53,510 nucleotides of DNA from Halieaceae bacterium (GTDB taxonomy: Bacteria; Pseudomonadota; Gammaproteobacteria; Pseudomonadales; Halieaceae). The notes beneath the pieces are model-generated. The model made no database searches. It was not told the origin of the DNA and saw nothing but the letters and a program-made list of their open reading frames with translations. Shown piece by piece: positions 7,123-15,795 of the stretch; position 1 is the first letter of the stretch; each line of letters begins with the position of its first letter. The stretch lies in the NCBI GenBank assembly GCA_028280635.1, contig JANQLM010000127.1, positions 1 to 53,510 on the forward strand, given 5' to 3'. The translations under genes and the position numbers were made by a program.

Positions 7123-10100
7123 ATGCGCTTTACCGATACCTTCATAAAACGCCCGGTGCTGGCCGTGGTAGTCAGCGCTCTGCTGTTGATGCTGGGCCTG
7201 CAATCCATGGTGCAACTGCAGGTGCGTCAGTTCCCCGACGTGGAAAAATCCCTGATCCTGGTGAGCACCGCCTACCCCGGCGCCAGCGCGCGCACGGTGC
7301 AGGGCTTTGTTACCGACCCCCTGCAGCGCCGCATTGCCGCCGCCGAAGGCGTCGAGTACATCACCTCCACCAGCGACCCCGGGGTTTCCAACATTTCCGT
7401 GCAGGTGCGCCTGGGAGAAGACGCCACCCAGGTGATGACCGAGGTGATCGCCAAGGTCAACGAGGCCAAATTCGAGCTGCCCCAGGAAGTGGAAGATCCG
7501 GTCGTCACCAACACCTTCGGTGACGACGCCATGCTGTATATGGCCTTCCTCAGCGAGCAGATGTCGATTCAGCAGATTACCGACTACGTGCGCCGCAATA
7601 TCCAGCCGGAGCTTTCCACCCTGGACGGCGTCGGCGAGGCCAAGGTGCTGGGCGATCGCGAGTTTGCCATGCGGGTCTGGCTGGACCCGGCGCGCATGGC
7701 CGCCTTCGGCGTGACCGCCACCGATGTCACCGACGCGATTCGCGAGCAGAATGTGATTTCCGCCGCCGGCACCACCCGCGGCGCGCTGGTACGCGCCAGC
7801 GTGGACGCGGAGACGGACATGCAGCGCCCCGAAGACTTCGAGGGCATCGTTATACGCCAGGACGAGGAGCGCCGGGTGCGGCTTGCCGATGTTGCCGAAC
7901 TCGACCTCGCCAGTGCCAACTATGACTCCGCCACATTCTCCAGCGGCCGCGATACCGTCTTTCTGTCCATTACCCCGGCCCCCGGCGCCAATCCACTGGA
8001 AGTGGCTGAGCGCGTGAAGTCCGCCATGCCGGCACTGTCGGACGAAATGCCGGCGGACCTGGAAGTGTTCTACGACTCCGATGCCAGCATATTTATCCAG
8101 GAGGCGCTGAACGAGGTACGCGCCACCATTTTCGAAGCCGCCATTATTGTCATCCTGGTAATCCTGGTGTTCCTGGGCTCTGTGCGGGTGGTGATGATTC
8201 CGCTGGTGGCCATCCCGCTGTCCCTGGTGGGCGTGCTGTTCCTGGTGTGGTTGATGGGCTTCTCCATCAACCTGCTCACCCTGCTGGCGCTGGTGATCGC
8301 CATCGGCCTGGTGGTGGATGACGCCATCGTGGTGGTGGAGAACGTGCACCGCCACATCGAGGAAGGCATGCAGCCCTTTGATGCCGCCATCCAGGGCGCC
8401 CGCGAAGTGGCGCTGCCGGTGATTGCCATGACACTGACCCTGGCAGCGGTATACGCGCCCATCGGTTTCCTGGGGGGCCTCACTGGCGTACTGTTCAGCG
8501 AATTCGCGCTCACCCTGGCCGGCGCCGTGGTGGTGTCCGGCATTGTGGCGCTGACCCTGAGCCCGATGATGTGTGCCTTCTTCCTCAAGGACCACGACCA
8601 CCAGGGCGCCGCCGCCGACTGGCTGGACAGGCAGTTCGAGGCCCTGCACGACGGCTACCAGGCGCTGCTGGAAAAGTGCCTGAACAACCGCGGTGCCGTA
8701 CTGGCTTTCGCCCTGACCATCCTGTTCAGCCTGCCGGTGCTGTTCGCCATCGCCCAGAAGGAACTGGCGCCGGAAGAGGACTACGGCAGTCTGTTTATTG
8801 TTGCCACGCCGCCGGACTACGCCAGTGTGGACTACGTCAACTACTTCCTCGATGAGATGGTGGCCGTATGGAAGCAGGTGCCAGAAGTGAGCCACTCCTG
8901 GCAGGTAAACAGCCCCGGCCAGGTGTTCGGCGGCGTGGAGCTGCTGACCTGGAGTGACCGGGAGCGCAGCCAGCAGGAAGTTCAGGCGGACCTGCAGGCC
9001 GGGTTCAGCACCATCAGCGGGCTGGAAATTTTCACCTTTGGCTGGCCTTCCCTGCCCGGCACCGACGCCGGCCTGCCGGTGAACTTCGTGATTGCCAGTA
9101 CCGCGGACTATGCCTCGCTGGATGCGGTGTCCGACCAGGTGCTGCAACAAGCGCGGGAGTCCGGACTGTTCGCCTTCGTCAACAAGACCCTGCGCTACTC
9201 GCGCCCTGAAGTGCGCGTGAAGATCGACCGCGATCTGGCGGCGCGACTTGGCATCACAATGCAGGACATCGGCGATACCCTGCAGATCATGCTGGGGGAA
9301 GCCGAGGCCAACCGTTTCAGCATCGAGGGCCGCAGCTACAAGGTCATCCCGCAGGCGGATCGCGGCTTCCGGCTGACCAAGGAGTGGCTTGAGCGCTACT
9401 ACCTGCGCACCGAGTCCGGCACCCTGGTGCCCATGTCCACGGTCATCGAACTGGACCAGCGGGTGGAACCCAACAGCCTTACCCAGTACCAGCAGCTCAA
9501 CAGCGTGACCGTGCAGGGCTTCATGATGCCGCCCAACTCGCTCGGCACCGGGCTTGAGTTCCTGCAGGAAGCGCTCAACGACGTGGCGCCGGTGGGCTAC
9601 CGCGCGGGCTACGAGGGTGAGTCACGGCGCTTTATCGAGGAGAGTGAGAGCTTCGGCGTGCTGTTCGCGGTGTCGCTGATCTTCATCTACCTGGTGCTGG
9701 CCGCGCAGTTCAACAGCTTCCGCGACCCCTTCGTGGTACTGGTGGCTGTGCCGCTGTCCATCTTTGGCGCCGTGGTGCCCCTGGCCCTGGGCATCAGCAC
9801 CCTGAACATCTACACCCAGGTGGGCCTGCTGACCCTGATCGGCCTGATCAGCAAACACGGTATCCTCATCGTCGACTTCGCCAACCACATGGTGGAACAG
9901 GGCATGAACCGCAAGCAGGCCGCCCTGGAGGCCGCCGCCCTGCGCCTGCGCCCGATCCTGATGACCACCTTCGCCACCGTGCTGGGCGTGCTGCCGCTGG
10001 TCATTGCCAGTGGCGCCAACTCGGTCAGCCGCTTTTCCATCGGCCTGGTAATCACCACCGGTATGCTGGTGGGCACCCTGTTCACGCTGTTCGTGTTGCC

Positions 10101-10188
10101 GACCTTCTACCTTCCCTTCCTGAAAGAAAAGCCCAGGCCCGCCGCAGAACCCGCCGAGGCCGAGGCAGGCCTCGCGACACCCTTATGA
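7123..10188 (+). CDS. RND multidrug efflux permease (HAE-1 type)
   Basis: The product is about 1021 residues, the standard length for AcrB/MexB-like proton-driven pumps. It shows the first TM after FIKRPVLAVVVSALLLMLG, the porter domain (PGASARTVQGFVTDPLQ), the TM4 motif GLVVDDAIVVVENV with the paired Asp residues of the proton relay, and the second repeat with GLISKHGILIVDF. The ATG at 7123 is preferred over the TTG at 7117 because GGAGG at 7112-7116 is spaced 6 bases from it. No outer-membrane TolC-type gene lies nearby, so the pump must use one encoded elsewhere. The stop overlaps the next start (ATGA). Confidence 0.95.
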   Translation: MRFTDTFIKRPVLAVVVSALLLMLGLQSMVQLQVRQFPDVEKSLILVSTAYPGASARTVQGFVTDPLQRRIAAAEGVEYITSTSDPGVSNISVQVRLGEDATQVMTEVIAKVNEAKFELPQEVEDPVVTNTFGDDAMLYMAFLSEQMSIQQITDYVRRNIQPELSTLDGVGEAKVLGDREFAMRVWLDPARMAAFGVTATDVTDAIREQNVISAAGTTRGALVRASVDAETDMQRPEDFEGIVIRQDEERRVRLADVAELDLASANYDSATFSSGRDTVFLSITPAPGANPLEVAERVKSAMPALSDEMPADLEVFYDSDASIFIQEALNEVRATIFEAAIIVILVILVFLGSVRVVMIPLVAIPLSLVGVLFLVWLMGFSINLLTLLALVIAIGLVVDDAIVVVENVHRHIEEGMQPFDAAIQGAREVALPVIAMTLTLAAVYAPIGFLGGLTGVLFSEFALTLAGAVVVSGIVALTLSPMMCAFFLKDHDHQGAAADWLDRQFEALHDGYQALLEKCLNNRGAVLAFALTILFSLPVLFAIAQKELAPEEDYGSLFIVATPPDYASVDYVNYFLDEMVAVWKQVPEVSHSWQVNSPGQVFGGVELLTWSDRERSQQEVQADLQAGFSTISGLEIFTFGWPSLPGTDAGLPVNFVIASTADYASLDAVSDQVLQQARESGLFAFVNKTLRYSRPEVRVKIDRDLAARLGITMQDIGDTLQIMLGEAEANRFSIEGRSYKVIPQADRGFRLTKEWLERYYLRTESGTLVPMSTVIELDQRVEPNSLTQYQQLNSVTVQGFMMPPNSLGTGLEFLQEALNDVAPVGYRAGYEGESRRFIEESESFGVLFAVSLIFIYLVLAAQFNSFRDPFVVLVAVPLSIFGAVVPLALGISTLNIYTQVGLLTLIGLISKHGILIVDFANHMVEQGMNRKQAALEAAALRLRPILMTTFATVLGVLPLVIASGANSVSRFSIGLVITTGMLVGTLFTLFVLPTFYLPFLKEKPRPAAEPAEAEAGLATPL

Positions 10189-10478
10189 TCATCGTGCACG
10201 GCGCCGTCGAGATCGACCCGGAGCACTGGGAACAGGCGATGGAGCTGTCGCTGGAACACGTGGAACGCTCCCGTCAGGAGCCCGGCTGCATCAGCCACGC
10301 CGTGCACATCGATGCCGAGAACCCCAACCGCCTGGTGTTCTTCGAAGAGTGGGAGAACATGCAGGCGCTGCAGACCCATTTTGAGGTTCCCGCGTCGGGG
10401 GAGTTCGTAACGAACCTGCAAGCGATGGCCGTCGCCAGGCCGGAAATGCGGATCTTTGAGAGCGCGCTTAAAGCTTGA
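10185..10478 (+). CDS. ABM-domain protein (putative quinol monooxygenase)
   Basis: The 97-residue protein has the antibiotic-biosynthesis-monooxygenase fold: an N-terminal strand (MIIVHGAVEIDP), a helix with HVERSRQEPGC, then LVFFEEWENMQALQTHFEVP. Small members of this family oxidise quinols or stress metabolites without a cofactor, usually as dimers. Its ATG overlaps the stop of the RND pump, so it is translationally coupled to efflux. This suggests a role in dealing with the same redox-active or aromatic compound that the pump exports. Confidence 0.9.
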   Translation: MIIVHGAVEIDPEHWEQAMELSLEHVERSRQEPGCISHAVHIDAENPNRLVFFEEWENMQALQTHFEVPASGEFVTNLQAMAVARPEMRIFESALKA

Positions 10479-10532
10479 GGCGTGCATCTGCTGGAGCCGT
10501 CGGTGACGCACGGAATCCAGGGGTGAAGTGGC

Positions 10533-12356
10533 GTGGCTAGATTCAGGCGCTGGCTATTCACACTGATTGGCTTGTGGTGCTCTGCCGTTTGCCTTGCCGA
10601 TGACGCCGAGCTGCAGGGCAGCATTGAGTTTATTCTCAGCGAGGAAAAGCTGACCGGCATCGCCTGGGTGTTGCTGGCGCCTTCCGGCGACGCGCAGACC
10701 GGCGCCGCGGGGCTGCGCGATAGTCTTAGCGCGCAGCCGTTCACCGGCGACACGCGCTTCCATGTGGGCTCTCTGACCAAGGCCGTATTGGCCACCGGCG
10801 TACTCAGGCTCGCCACCGAGCGACAAATACTTCTCGATTCTCCAGTTCTCAGCTATCTGCCGGAGCTTTTTCAGGGAGAAGCACCACCCCGCTTTTCCAG
10901 GATTACGGTAAGACATCTACTCGACCACACCTCAAGCCTCAACGATGCACATCTATGGCAGATGTTCAGTGAGCACGCCGCAGCCGGTGCCCCCCTGGCC
11001 GCTGCTTTTCCGAATCCCTATCAGCAACTGCAGGTTCGCGCCGAGCCGGGCTCGGGGTTTTCCTATTCCAATATCGGCTACACCCTGCTTGGCATGATCA
11101 TCGAGTCGGTAACGGGAGAACGCTACGAAGCCTACCTCGACCGGGCACTGCTCCTGCCCCTCGGCATGCACGACAGCACCTTTGCCTTCACAACCCAGAC
11201 CGGCGACACGCCGGACCGGGCCCTGGCCTGGGGCCATGTAGACGATGGTTCACGCTATGCCGCCGCGCCGATGTTTCTGCGTCCCGCTGGGCAGTTCACG
11301 ACGACAGTTGGTGATCTCAGCCGCTTCGCATCGTTTCTTATGGGCAATGGCATGATCGACGGCGACGTATTTATCCGTGCAGACCTGATGAACGCGCGCG
11401 GCAAACCGGTCGGCACCCTGGCGGCGGACGCCGGGCTCTCAGCAGGCTATGCACTGGGCCTGGGGCGCCGGGATCGACACGGGGTTGTAGCGTATTGTCA
11501 CGGCGGCAATATCGTGGGCTTCGTCGCGATGCTCTGCGTTTTTCCGGAGCAACAGAAAGCCTTCGCCTACAGCGTAAACACCGACAGCGAGACCGCGGAC
11601 TACGGTCGTCTCGACCAGCGCTTTATCGAAGCGCTGGAAGTTGCGGAAGCTCCCGCACCAAAGACCATGGATGCCGCCGAAGATGCCGCGGGCTGGGCCG
11701 GGCGCTACCTCCTCAGCCCCAACCGTTTCCAGGCCTTCAACTACCTTGATCGGCTGTTTGGCGGCATTCACATCACGGCAGAGGCGGACGGCCTCAGAAT
11801 GACTTCGCTGCAGGGGTCGCCGAGACTGCTGCGACCCACGGGCGGCTACCGTTTTTCAGCGGACGACAGGACAACGAATTCGCACGTGCTGCTGCGAGAC
11901 TCAGCGGGTGCGTACCTGCTCAGCGACGGCTTCCAGACCTTCCGTAAAACTTCCGCCATCTACCTGTTGGCCCACTGGACCAGCCTGTTGCTGGGGCTCA
12001 GCGGCCTGCTGTGGATACTGCTGGCCGGCACCGCCGGGTTGCTGACACAGCGCGGTGCGATCTTGCGGCAAGCCTGGGCGCCCGCCTACGTCTCACTGCT
12101 CTTGTTGGTGTTACCGGTGCCCCTGTTCTTCCAGCAGTCGTTCATGGCGCTGGGGGACATAACAGCCGCTAGCCTGGCCCTGGCTGGGGTAACCACGCTG
12201 CTGCCACTGGCAATGGTGATAACCCTGGGTTTCCTCAAACGTCGGCCCGCCCGCTCCAGACTGGAGTTCTGCTGGGGGTTAGCGGCTCTCTGTGTATTGC
12301 AGTGGTGCGCCGTGCTGGCCACAAACGGCATGCTGCCCTTCGTATTATGGGCCTGA
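10533..12356 (+). CDS. Beta-lactamase-family serine hydrolase with C-terminal membrane segments
   Basis: The 607-residue protein has a signal peptide (residues 1-22, cut near CLADD), then a class C beta-lactamase/PBP-like domain with Ser80-x-x-Lys83 (SLTK), Tyr178-Ser-Asn180 and HGG at 323-325. All three catalytic motifs are intact. After a lipocalin-like stretch the last 150 or so residues carry about four hydrophobic helices, so the catalytic domain is held at the membrane on the periplasmic side. Such proteins are often esterases, peptidases or D-aminoacylases rather than true beta-lactamases. GTG 10533 is the start. It lies 54 bases after the ABM gene on the same strand and may be part of the efflux operon. 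Confidence 0.9.
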   Translation: MARFRRWLFTLIGLWCSAVCLADDAELQGSIEFILSEEKLTGIAWVLLAPSGDAQTGAAGLRDSLSAQPFTGDTRFHVGSLTKAVLATGVLRLATERQILLDSPVLSYLPELFQGEAPPRFSRITVRHLLDHTSSLNDAHLWQMFSEHAAAGAPLAAAFPNPYQQLQVRAEPGSGFSYSNIGYTLLGMIIESVTGERYEAYLDRALLLPLGMHDSTFAFTTQTGDTPDRALAWGHVDDGSRYAAAPMFLRPAGQFTTTVGDLSRFASFLMGNGMIDGDVFIRADLMNARGKPVGTLAADAGLSAGYALGLGRRDRHGVVAYCHGGNIVGFVAMLCVFPEQQKAFAYSVNTDSETADYGRLDQRFIEALEVAEAPAPKTMDAAEDAAGWAGRYLLSPNRFQAFNYLDRLFGGIHITAEADGLRMTSLQGSPRLLRPTGGYRFSADDRTTNSHVLLRDSAGAYLLSDGFQTFRKTSAIYLLAHWTSLLLGLSGLLWILLAGTAGLLTQRGAILRQAWAPAYVSLLLLVLPVPLFFQQSFMALGDITAASLALAGVTTLLPLAMVITLGFLKRRPARSRLEFCWGLAALCVLQWCAVLATNGMLPFVLWA

Positions 12357-12497
12357 GGGAGGCATAAACGCGCAGCACGACAACGGCATGAGGGCGAGTT
12401 CGCCAACAACCGCCGGGCGATAGGCCAGGCATCACTTTGACTTAGCGCAGCTTTTTTGCGGGATCGCGGCTACTGTATCAGCACCACCCCACTTGCC

Positions 12498-12875
12498 TCA
12501 GGCAAAAATAAACGCGTTCAGCTTGTTACCGTCCAGATCGCGGAAATAACCGGCGTAGAAGCCTTCAATGCGCTGCCCCGGCGCGCCTTCATCGGTGGCG
12601 CCCAGTTCGATGGCCTTGGCATAGAAAGCGTCCACCGCCTCTTTGGACTCCATACTGATCGCTGCCATCACACCATTCCCCACCGTAGCCGGGCTGCCGT
12701 CAAAGGGCGGCGTAATCGCAAAGGCGGGTTCTTCCAGCGTGGTACCCCAGGCGATAAAGCCGTTCTCATCCTGGAATATCCGGGTGTGACCAACGCTGCC
12801 AAACAGCTCGTCGTAGAATGCCGCCGCTTTCTCCAGGTCGTTGGTACCCAGGGTTACGTAACCGAGTCGTGCCAT
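12498..12875 (-). CDS. VOC-family (glyoxalase/dioxygenase fold) protein
   Basis: The 125-residue protein has the paired beta-alpha-beta-beta-beta modules of the vicinal-oxygen-chelate fold: MARLGYVTLGTNDLEKAAAFYDELFG and, at the end, GYFRDLDGNKLNAFIF. Family members bind a divalent metal and act on glyoxals, catechols or antibiotics; here the specificity is unknown. A strong Shine-Dalgarno sequence (AAGGAGG) lies 6 bases before the ATG. A perfect 14-base palindrome sits directly upstream, which suggests local repression. Confidence 0.88.
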   Translation of the reverse strand: MARLGYVTLGTNDLEKAAAFYDELFGSVGHTRIFQDENGFIAWGTTLEEPAFAITPPFDGSPATVGNGVMAAISMESKEAVDAFYAKAIELGATDEGAPGQRIEGFYAGYFRDLDGNKLNAFIFA

Positions 12876-12895
12876 GGTGAGGCCTCCTTATTGAG

Positions 12896-12909
12896 TGCTA
12901 TCGATAGCA
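12896..12909. promoter_or_regulatory. Perfect palindrome TGCTATCGATAGCA upstream of the VOC gene
   Basis: The 14-base sequence is its own reverse complement and lies about 20 bases before the VOC start codon, in the divergent region shared with the GGDEF-EAL gene. Its size suits a dimeric regulator. No regulator gene lies next to it. Confidence 0.45.
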
Positions 12910-12960
12910 TAGACAGAGAATTAGCTCATTTGTGTAACACACGCTACCCCATGCGTCGGA

Positions 12961-12966
12961 TATAAT
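12961..12966 (+). promoter_or_regulatory. Perfect -10 hexamer TATAAT for the GGDEF-EAL gene
   Basis: A consensus TATAAT lies 93 bases before the ATG at 13060. No convincing -35 box is seen at 16-18 bases, so the promoter may need an activator. A start near 12973 would give an untranslated leader of almost 90 bases. Confidence 0.35.
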
Positions 12967-13059
12967 CTGCACTTCACATCGCGATTGCTGCACATTTCAT
13001 CGCGTTGTGAAACCACTGCTCTCAACCTCAGCACTGTTGTATCGAAGTATCGCTGTACT

Positions 13060-14400
13060 ATGTCAAAGCTGACTCTCTTCGGCAGCAACGCCGCCAAGCG
13101 AACCGATAACCTGCAGAACAAAACGCAGGCCAATACGGACCCCCTCACCGGGCTGTACAGCCGTGAGCACATCCTCAAGCTGTTACCAACCTTGCTGTCC
13201 CGCCCCGCCGAGGACGGCGTGCGGGCACTGGTCTATGTAAGACCGGACCGTTTCGGGGAGATCGATGAACGGCTGGGCCCAACAGCAAGCGACGCATTGC
13301 TTCAGAAGCTCGCTGCCCGGCTGAAGGCGCAGTTGGCCTCGAAGTGCCTGGTATCACGCTTCAGCGGCACAGGTTTCCTGGCGCTGGTCTCGCGCTCCGA
13401 GACCGCCGACATACGGAGCCTGGCAGAGAGCATCCGCGAGGACATCAGCGCGAAGCTGTTCGAAATCGGAGCCGAGTCAACGTCGATGACGGTGAGCATT
13501 GGCGTCCTGGTCCTACCCAGGATACCCAAGAGTGCGGAGCAGTCGATCACCATGGCGCAGGCGGCCAACCGCATTGCCCGCCAGGGCAGTGGCGACGCCG
13601 TGCACATCGACGAGCCCGACGACGAGGAATACAAACAGGACGCGGAAGCCTCGCGCTGGGCCAGGCGCACATCGGAGGCACTCAAGAGTGACCGCTTTCG
13701 CCTGCTCTACCAGCCCATCGCCAAGCTGGACGGCAGCAACTCATTCAGTTTCGATGTATTGATTCGCATGATTGCGGAAGATGGCAAAGAAGTCCCACCG
13801 GGCGATTTCCTGTCAGCCGCCAACCACGCCGGGTTAATGCCCGAAATTGATCGTTGGGTCATCAAGAACGCTTTTAAGGTGGCCGCAGCCCGGCACGCCA
13901 AGGGCAAGAAGACCCGTATCTTCGTGCGCCTGTCCGAGGACACCCTGCGCGACAGCCACTTCACCGGCTGGCTGGGCCTGGAGGCCCTCAAGCACCGTCT
14001 CGATCTCGACAGCGTGGTGCTGCAGATTCCCGAGGAAGTGATAGAGCGCCGCCTGCCAGCCGTCAGGGAACTCAGCGCGATCTGCGGTGACATCCACCTG
14101 AAGCTTTCCATGGCCAGCTCCGGAGAGCAGCTCCGCTATCTCAACCTGGTGAGAGAACTCAAGCTGGACTTCCTGGTGCTGGACGGCAGCCAGGGCGGCC
14201 ACCTCGACTCACCGCAGCTCGAGCAGATGATCATCGCGGTAAAGGAAAACAACACCCGCGTCATCGCCTCCCGCGTGGAAGGCGCCGCCCAGATGTCCCG
14301 GCTCTACCAGCTTGGCGTGGATTACGTCACCGGCTTCTACGTACACGAACCCGGGCAGGATATGGCCGACGATGTGCACCTGACGGGTGTCACTGAGTAG
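13060..14400 (+). CDS. Degenerate GGDEF-EAL protein (FimX-like c-di-GMP effector)
   Basis: The 446-residue protein joins a GGDEF domain (residues 24-185) and an EAL domain (210-440). Neither active site is intact. GGDEF is replaced by SGTGF at 102-106, and the EAL motif by DVL at 232-234 (within SFDVLIRM), so synthesis or breakdown of c-di-GMP is unlikely. The arrangement, and the sequence LLYQPIAKLDG...GLMPEIDRWVI, resemble the C-terminal half of FimX, the c-di-GMP-binding regulator of type IV pili, but without its REC and PAS domains. No signal peptide or TM is seen. An in-frame ATG at 12985 exists, but 13060 better matches the start of the fold. I infer a c-di-GMP-sensing role. Confidence 0.88.
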   Translation: MSKLTLFGSNAAKRTDNLQNKTQANTDPLTGLYSREHILKLLPTLLSRPAEDGVRALVYVRPDRFGEIDERLGPTASDALLQKLAARLKAQLASKCLVSRFSGTGFLALVSRSETADIRSLAESIREDISAKLFEIGAESTSMTVSIGVLVLPRIPKSAEQSITMAQAANRIARQGSGDAVHIDEPDDEEYKQDAEASRWARRTSEALKSDRFRLLYQPIAKLDGSNSFSFDVLIRMIAEDGKEVPPGDFLSAANHAGLMPEIDRWVIKNAFKVAAARHAKGKKTRIFVRLSEDTLRDSHFTGWLGLEALKHRLDLDSVVLQIPEEVIERRLPAVRELSAICGDIHLKLSMASSGEQLRYLNLVRELKLDFLVLDGSQGGHLDSPQLEQMIIAVKENNTRVIASRVEGAAQMSRLYQLGVDYVTGFYVHEPGQDMADDVHLTGVTE

Positions 14401-14601
14401 CCCGCAGCCCCTGATGGCGGCGGCCCGCCGTCACTCGCCTCTCAGAAAAAACACACGGTGGCAGGCCTATCGAAGCCAAGCTATGGTCTGTTACGTGAGC
14501 CGGGCGATATCCAAGAGCGTGAATTCGTTGAGGAATTCAAAACCGAGCAGTGACATACCGAGACGCCCGCAGGTATTTTGCGCGGGGTATTTATCTAGCT
14601 G
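14401..14601. other. Non-coding boundary before the cassettes
   Basis: No gene is supported here. The segment holds two copies of TGTTACGTG, at 14489-14497 and 14600-14608. The second is the left boundary of cassette 1; the first could be a vestigial recombination core but has no complementary partner I can see. A short inverted GAATTC pair lies near 14521-14540. Confidence 0.4.
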
Positions 14602-14619
14602 TTACGTGGCTATGTGCCG

Positions 14620-14886
14620 ATGAAAAAGGAAGAAGTGGAAGTATATTCAGACGCATCCAACATGGCTGTTATTTGCCATCCTGGACGAAACTTCCCTGGA
14701 TCACTAATCCAGGGAGACTCTTTGCACTGTCTCATTACTGACCTGAAAGAGGCAAAGAGTGAACTTCGTGATGGGAAGATTTCGGACGCAGAAGAAGCTC
14801 TAGTCGCAGTGATAGACCGTCTAGAAGAGCGGATGACTCACTACATCGAGGTACTCAATGCGCATGGCAAAGAACTACCTTTCTGA
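14620..14886 (+). CDS. DUF6959-like protein (cassette 1)
   Basis: The 88-residue product starts MKKEEVEVYSDASNMAVI. It carries a conserved-looking PGRNFPGSLIQGDSL segment, then an Asp/Glu-rich helical half ending YIEVLNAHGKELPF. This matches the small immunity-like or hypothetical family I know as DUF6959, which is often found in cassettes and in genomic islands. No membrane segment or catalytic motif is visible. A GTG at 14614 is a second possible start. The reading frame fills its cassette almost completely, with its stop 9 bases before the attC R' core. Confidence 0.75.
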   Translation: MKKEEVEVYSDASNMAVICHPGRNFPGSLIQGDSLHCLITDLKEAKSELRDGKISDAEEALVAVIDRLEERMTHYIEVLNAHGKELPF

Positions 14887-14894
14887 GGGGCGCA

Positions 14895-14955
14895 ACGTAA
14901 CAAGAGCGGGCGGGCTGGGACTGCCTAATGGCAGCCCCAGCCTTAGGCGTTATGT
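14895..14955 (+). other. attC-like recombination site 1
   Basis: The R' core ACGTAAC is at 14895-14901 and the R'' core GTTATGT at 14949-14955. Between them GGCTGGG (14913-14919) pairs with CCCAGCC (14936-14942), and CTGCC (14921-14925) with GGCAG (14930-14934), around a TAAT loop, with one mismatched pair (14920/14935). The right end CTTAGGCGTTATG is like that of many chromosomal-integron attC sites. Confidence 0.8.
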
Positions 14956-14958
14956 GTC

Positions 14959-15270
14959 ATGAGTGCTGAAACGAAGAGCATCTGGATTCTGGTGGTCGCT
15001 TTTATAGTGGGCTTAGGTTTTCTAAGCTACGTCAGATATGAGCCCATCGATTCAAGTGCTGCGGTTGAATATGGCGTCGTGCTCCGCCATGAACGTGGTG
15101 GCAGTGGAAAAAGCTCTCCCAATCCGCATTTCATCGTTGAGCTGGTGGACGGACGCGAAGTCAAAGTCAGAGACTCGGGTGAGTATCCCGCGACATATCG
15201 CGGCAAGGTAGGCGTTTACAGCGGTGAGGGTGTCACCACCGGTAGAGAGGTCTATGTATTTGCTAGGTAA
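14959..15270 (+). CDS. Single-pass membrane hypothetical protein (cassette 2)
   Basis: This 103-residue protein is not recognised. Residues 7-25 (IWILVVAFIVGLGFLSYVR) form one transmembrane helix. The remaining 75 residues look like a small beta-rich soluble domain with VVLRHERGGSGKSSPN and FIVELVDGREVKVRDSG, possibly an OB-like fold, ending in YVFAR. The start ATG at 14959 is only 9 bases into the cassette, so the gene probably depends on a weak site or on readthrough from upstream. Confidence 0.7.
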   Translation: MSAETKSIWILVVAFIVGLGFLSYVRYEPIDSSAAVEYGVVLRHERGGSGKSSPNPHFIVELVDGREVKVRDSGEYPATYRGKVGVYSGEGVTTGREVYVFAR

Positions 15271-15273
15271 GAC

Positions 15274-15348
15274 ACATAACAAGGCCAGGCAAACCGCTAC
15301 GCTGGACGTCAAACCTTCGGTTTGCCGCCCATGCTGGCGGCGTTAGTC
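15274..15348 (+). other. attC-like recombination site 2
   Basis: The R' core ACATAAC is at 15274-15280 and the R'' core GTTAGTC at 15342-15348. GGCAAACCG (15288-15296) and CGGTTTGCC (15318-15326) form a perfect 9-base stem. The left boundary GACACATAAC is the perfect 10-base complement of the cassette's 5' end, GTTATGTGTC at 14949-14958. Confidence 0.82.
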
Positions 15349-15380
15349 CACGTGCGAGCTACTTAGCTTCAGGAGAAAGC

Positions 15381-15752
15381 ATGTTTGATCACGTTGTTTT
15401 TGGAGCTCGTGATTACGAAAAGACCAAAGAGTTCTACCTAAAGACTTTGGAGCCAATTGGTGTAGTTGTAGTTTCGGAGGATGAGCTTGGTATTGAATTT
15501 AGCTCTGATGGTAAATCATCTCTGTGTATTCGCCGTAAACCCGAAGCGAATCCAGCTCATCTCCATCTGGCTTTTGTGGCTGAAAACCGAGAACAAGTTC
15601 AGAGCTTTCACCGCATTGCGCTGGAAATTGGCGCACAGGATAATGGCGGCCCCGGTTTGCGCCCAAACTATAGCAGTCAATATTATGCAGCATATGTTCT
15701 CGATCCGGATGGCCACAATATAGAGTTGGTTTGCCACGAGGGCGAGGGCTAA
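15381..15752 (+). CDS. VOC-family glyoxalase-like protein (cassette 3)
   Basis: The 123-residue product has a complete VOC fold: MFDHVVFGARDYEKTKEFYLKTLEPIG at the start, HLHLAFVAENREQVQSFHRIALE in the middle, and AAYVLDPDGHNIELVCHE at the end. The His and Glu residues expected to bind metal are present. VOC proteins are very common cassette cargo and can give resistance to toxic aldehydes or antibiotics, but this one's substrate is unknown. AGGAGA at 15371-15376 gives a clear ribosome site before the ATG. The stop codon lies within the R' core of attC3, as is common in compact cassettes. Confidence 0.88.
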   Translation: MFDHVVFGARDYEKTKEFYLKTLEPIGVVVVSEDELGIEFSSDGKSSLCIRRKPEANPAHLHLAFVAENREQVQSFHRIALEIGAQDNGGPGLRPNYSSQYYAAYVLDPDGHNIELVCHEGEG

Positions 15753-15795
15753 CAAAGCGCTTGAAAGCGGCTTCATAAACGTGTGCCGGTTTCAA
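15747..15795 (+). other. Truncated attC-like site 3
   Basis: The R' core GGCTAAC is at 15747-15753. TTGAAAGCGGC (15761-15771) pairs with GCCGGTTTCAA (15785-15795) with one mismatch, as in the inner arms of an attC. The expected R'' core is missing. The sequence changes instead to AATTCGGGGGACAGTTTACT at 15795. Confidence 0.65.

Noticed and set aside
7102-9150. Open frame of 682 codons on the minus strand
   Set aside because: It lies antisense to the RND pump, is rich in His, Gln and Gly with no family feature, and arises from high-GC codon use on the other strand.
14482-14601. A fourth, gene-less cassette between the two TGTTACGTG copies
   Set aside because: No complementary R' core or hairpin is found before 14601, so a cassette cannot be supported.
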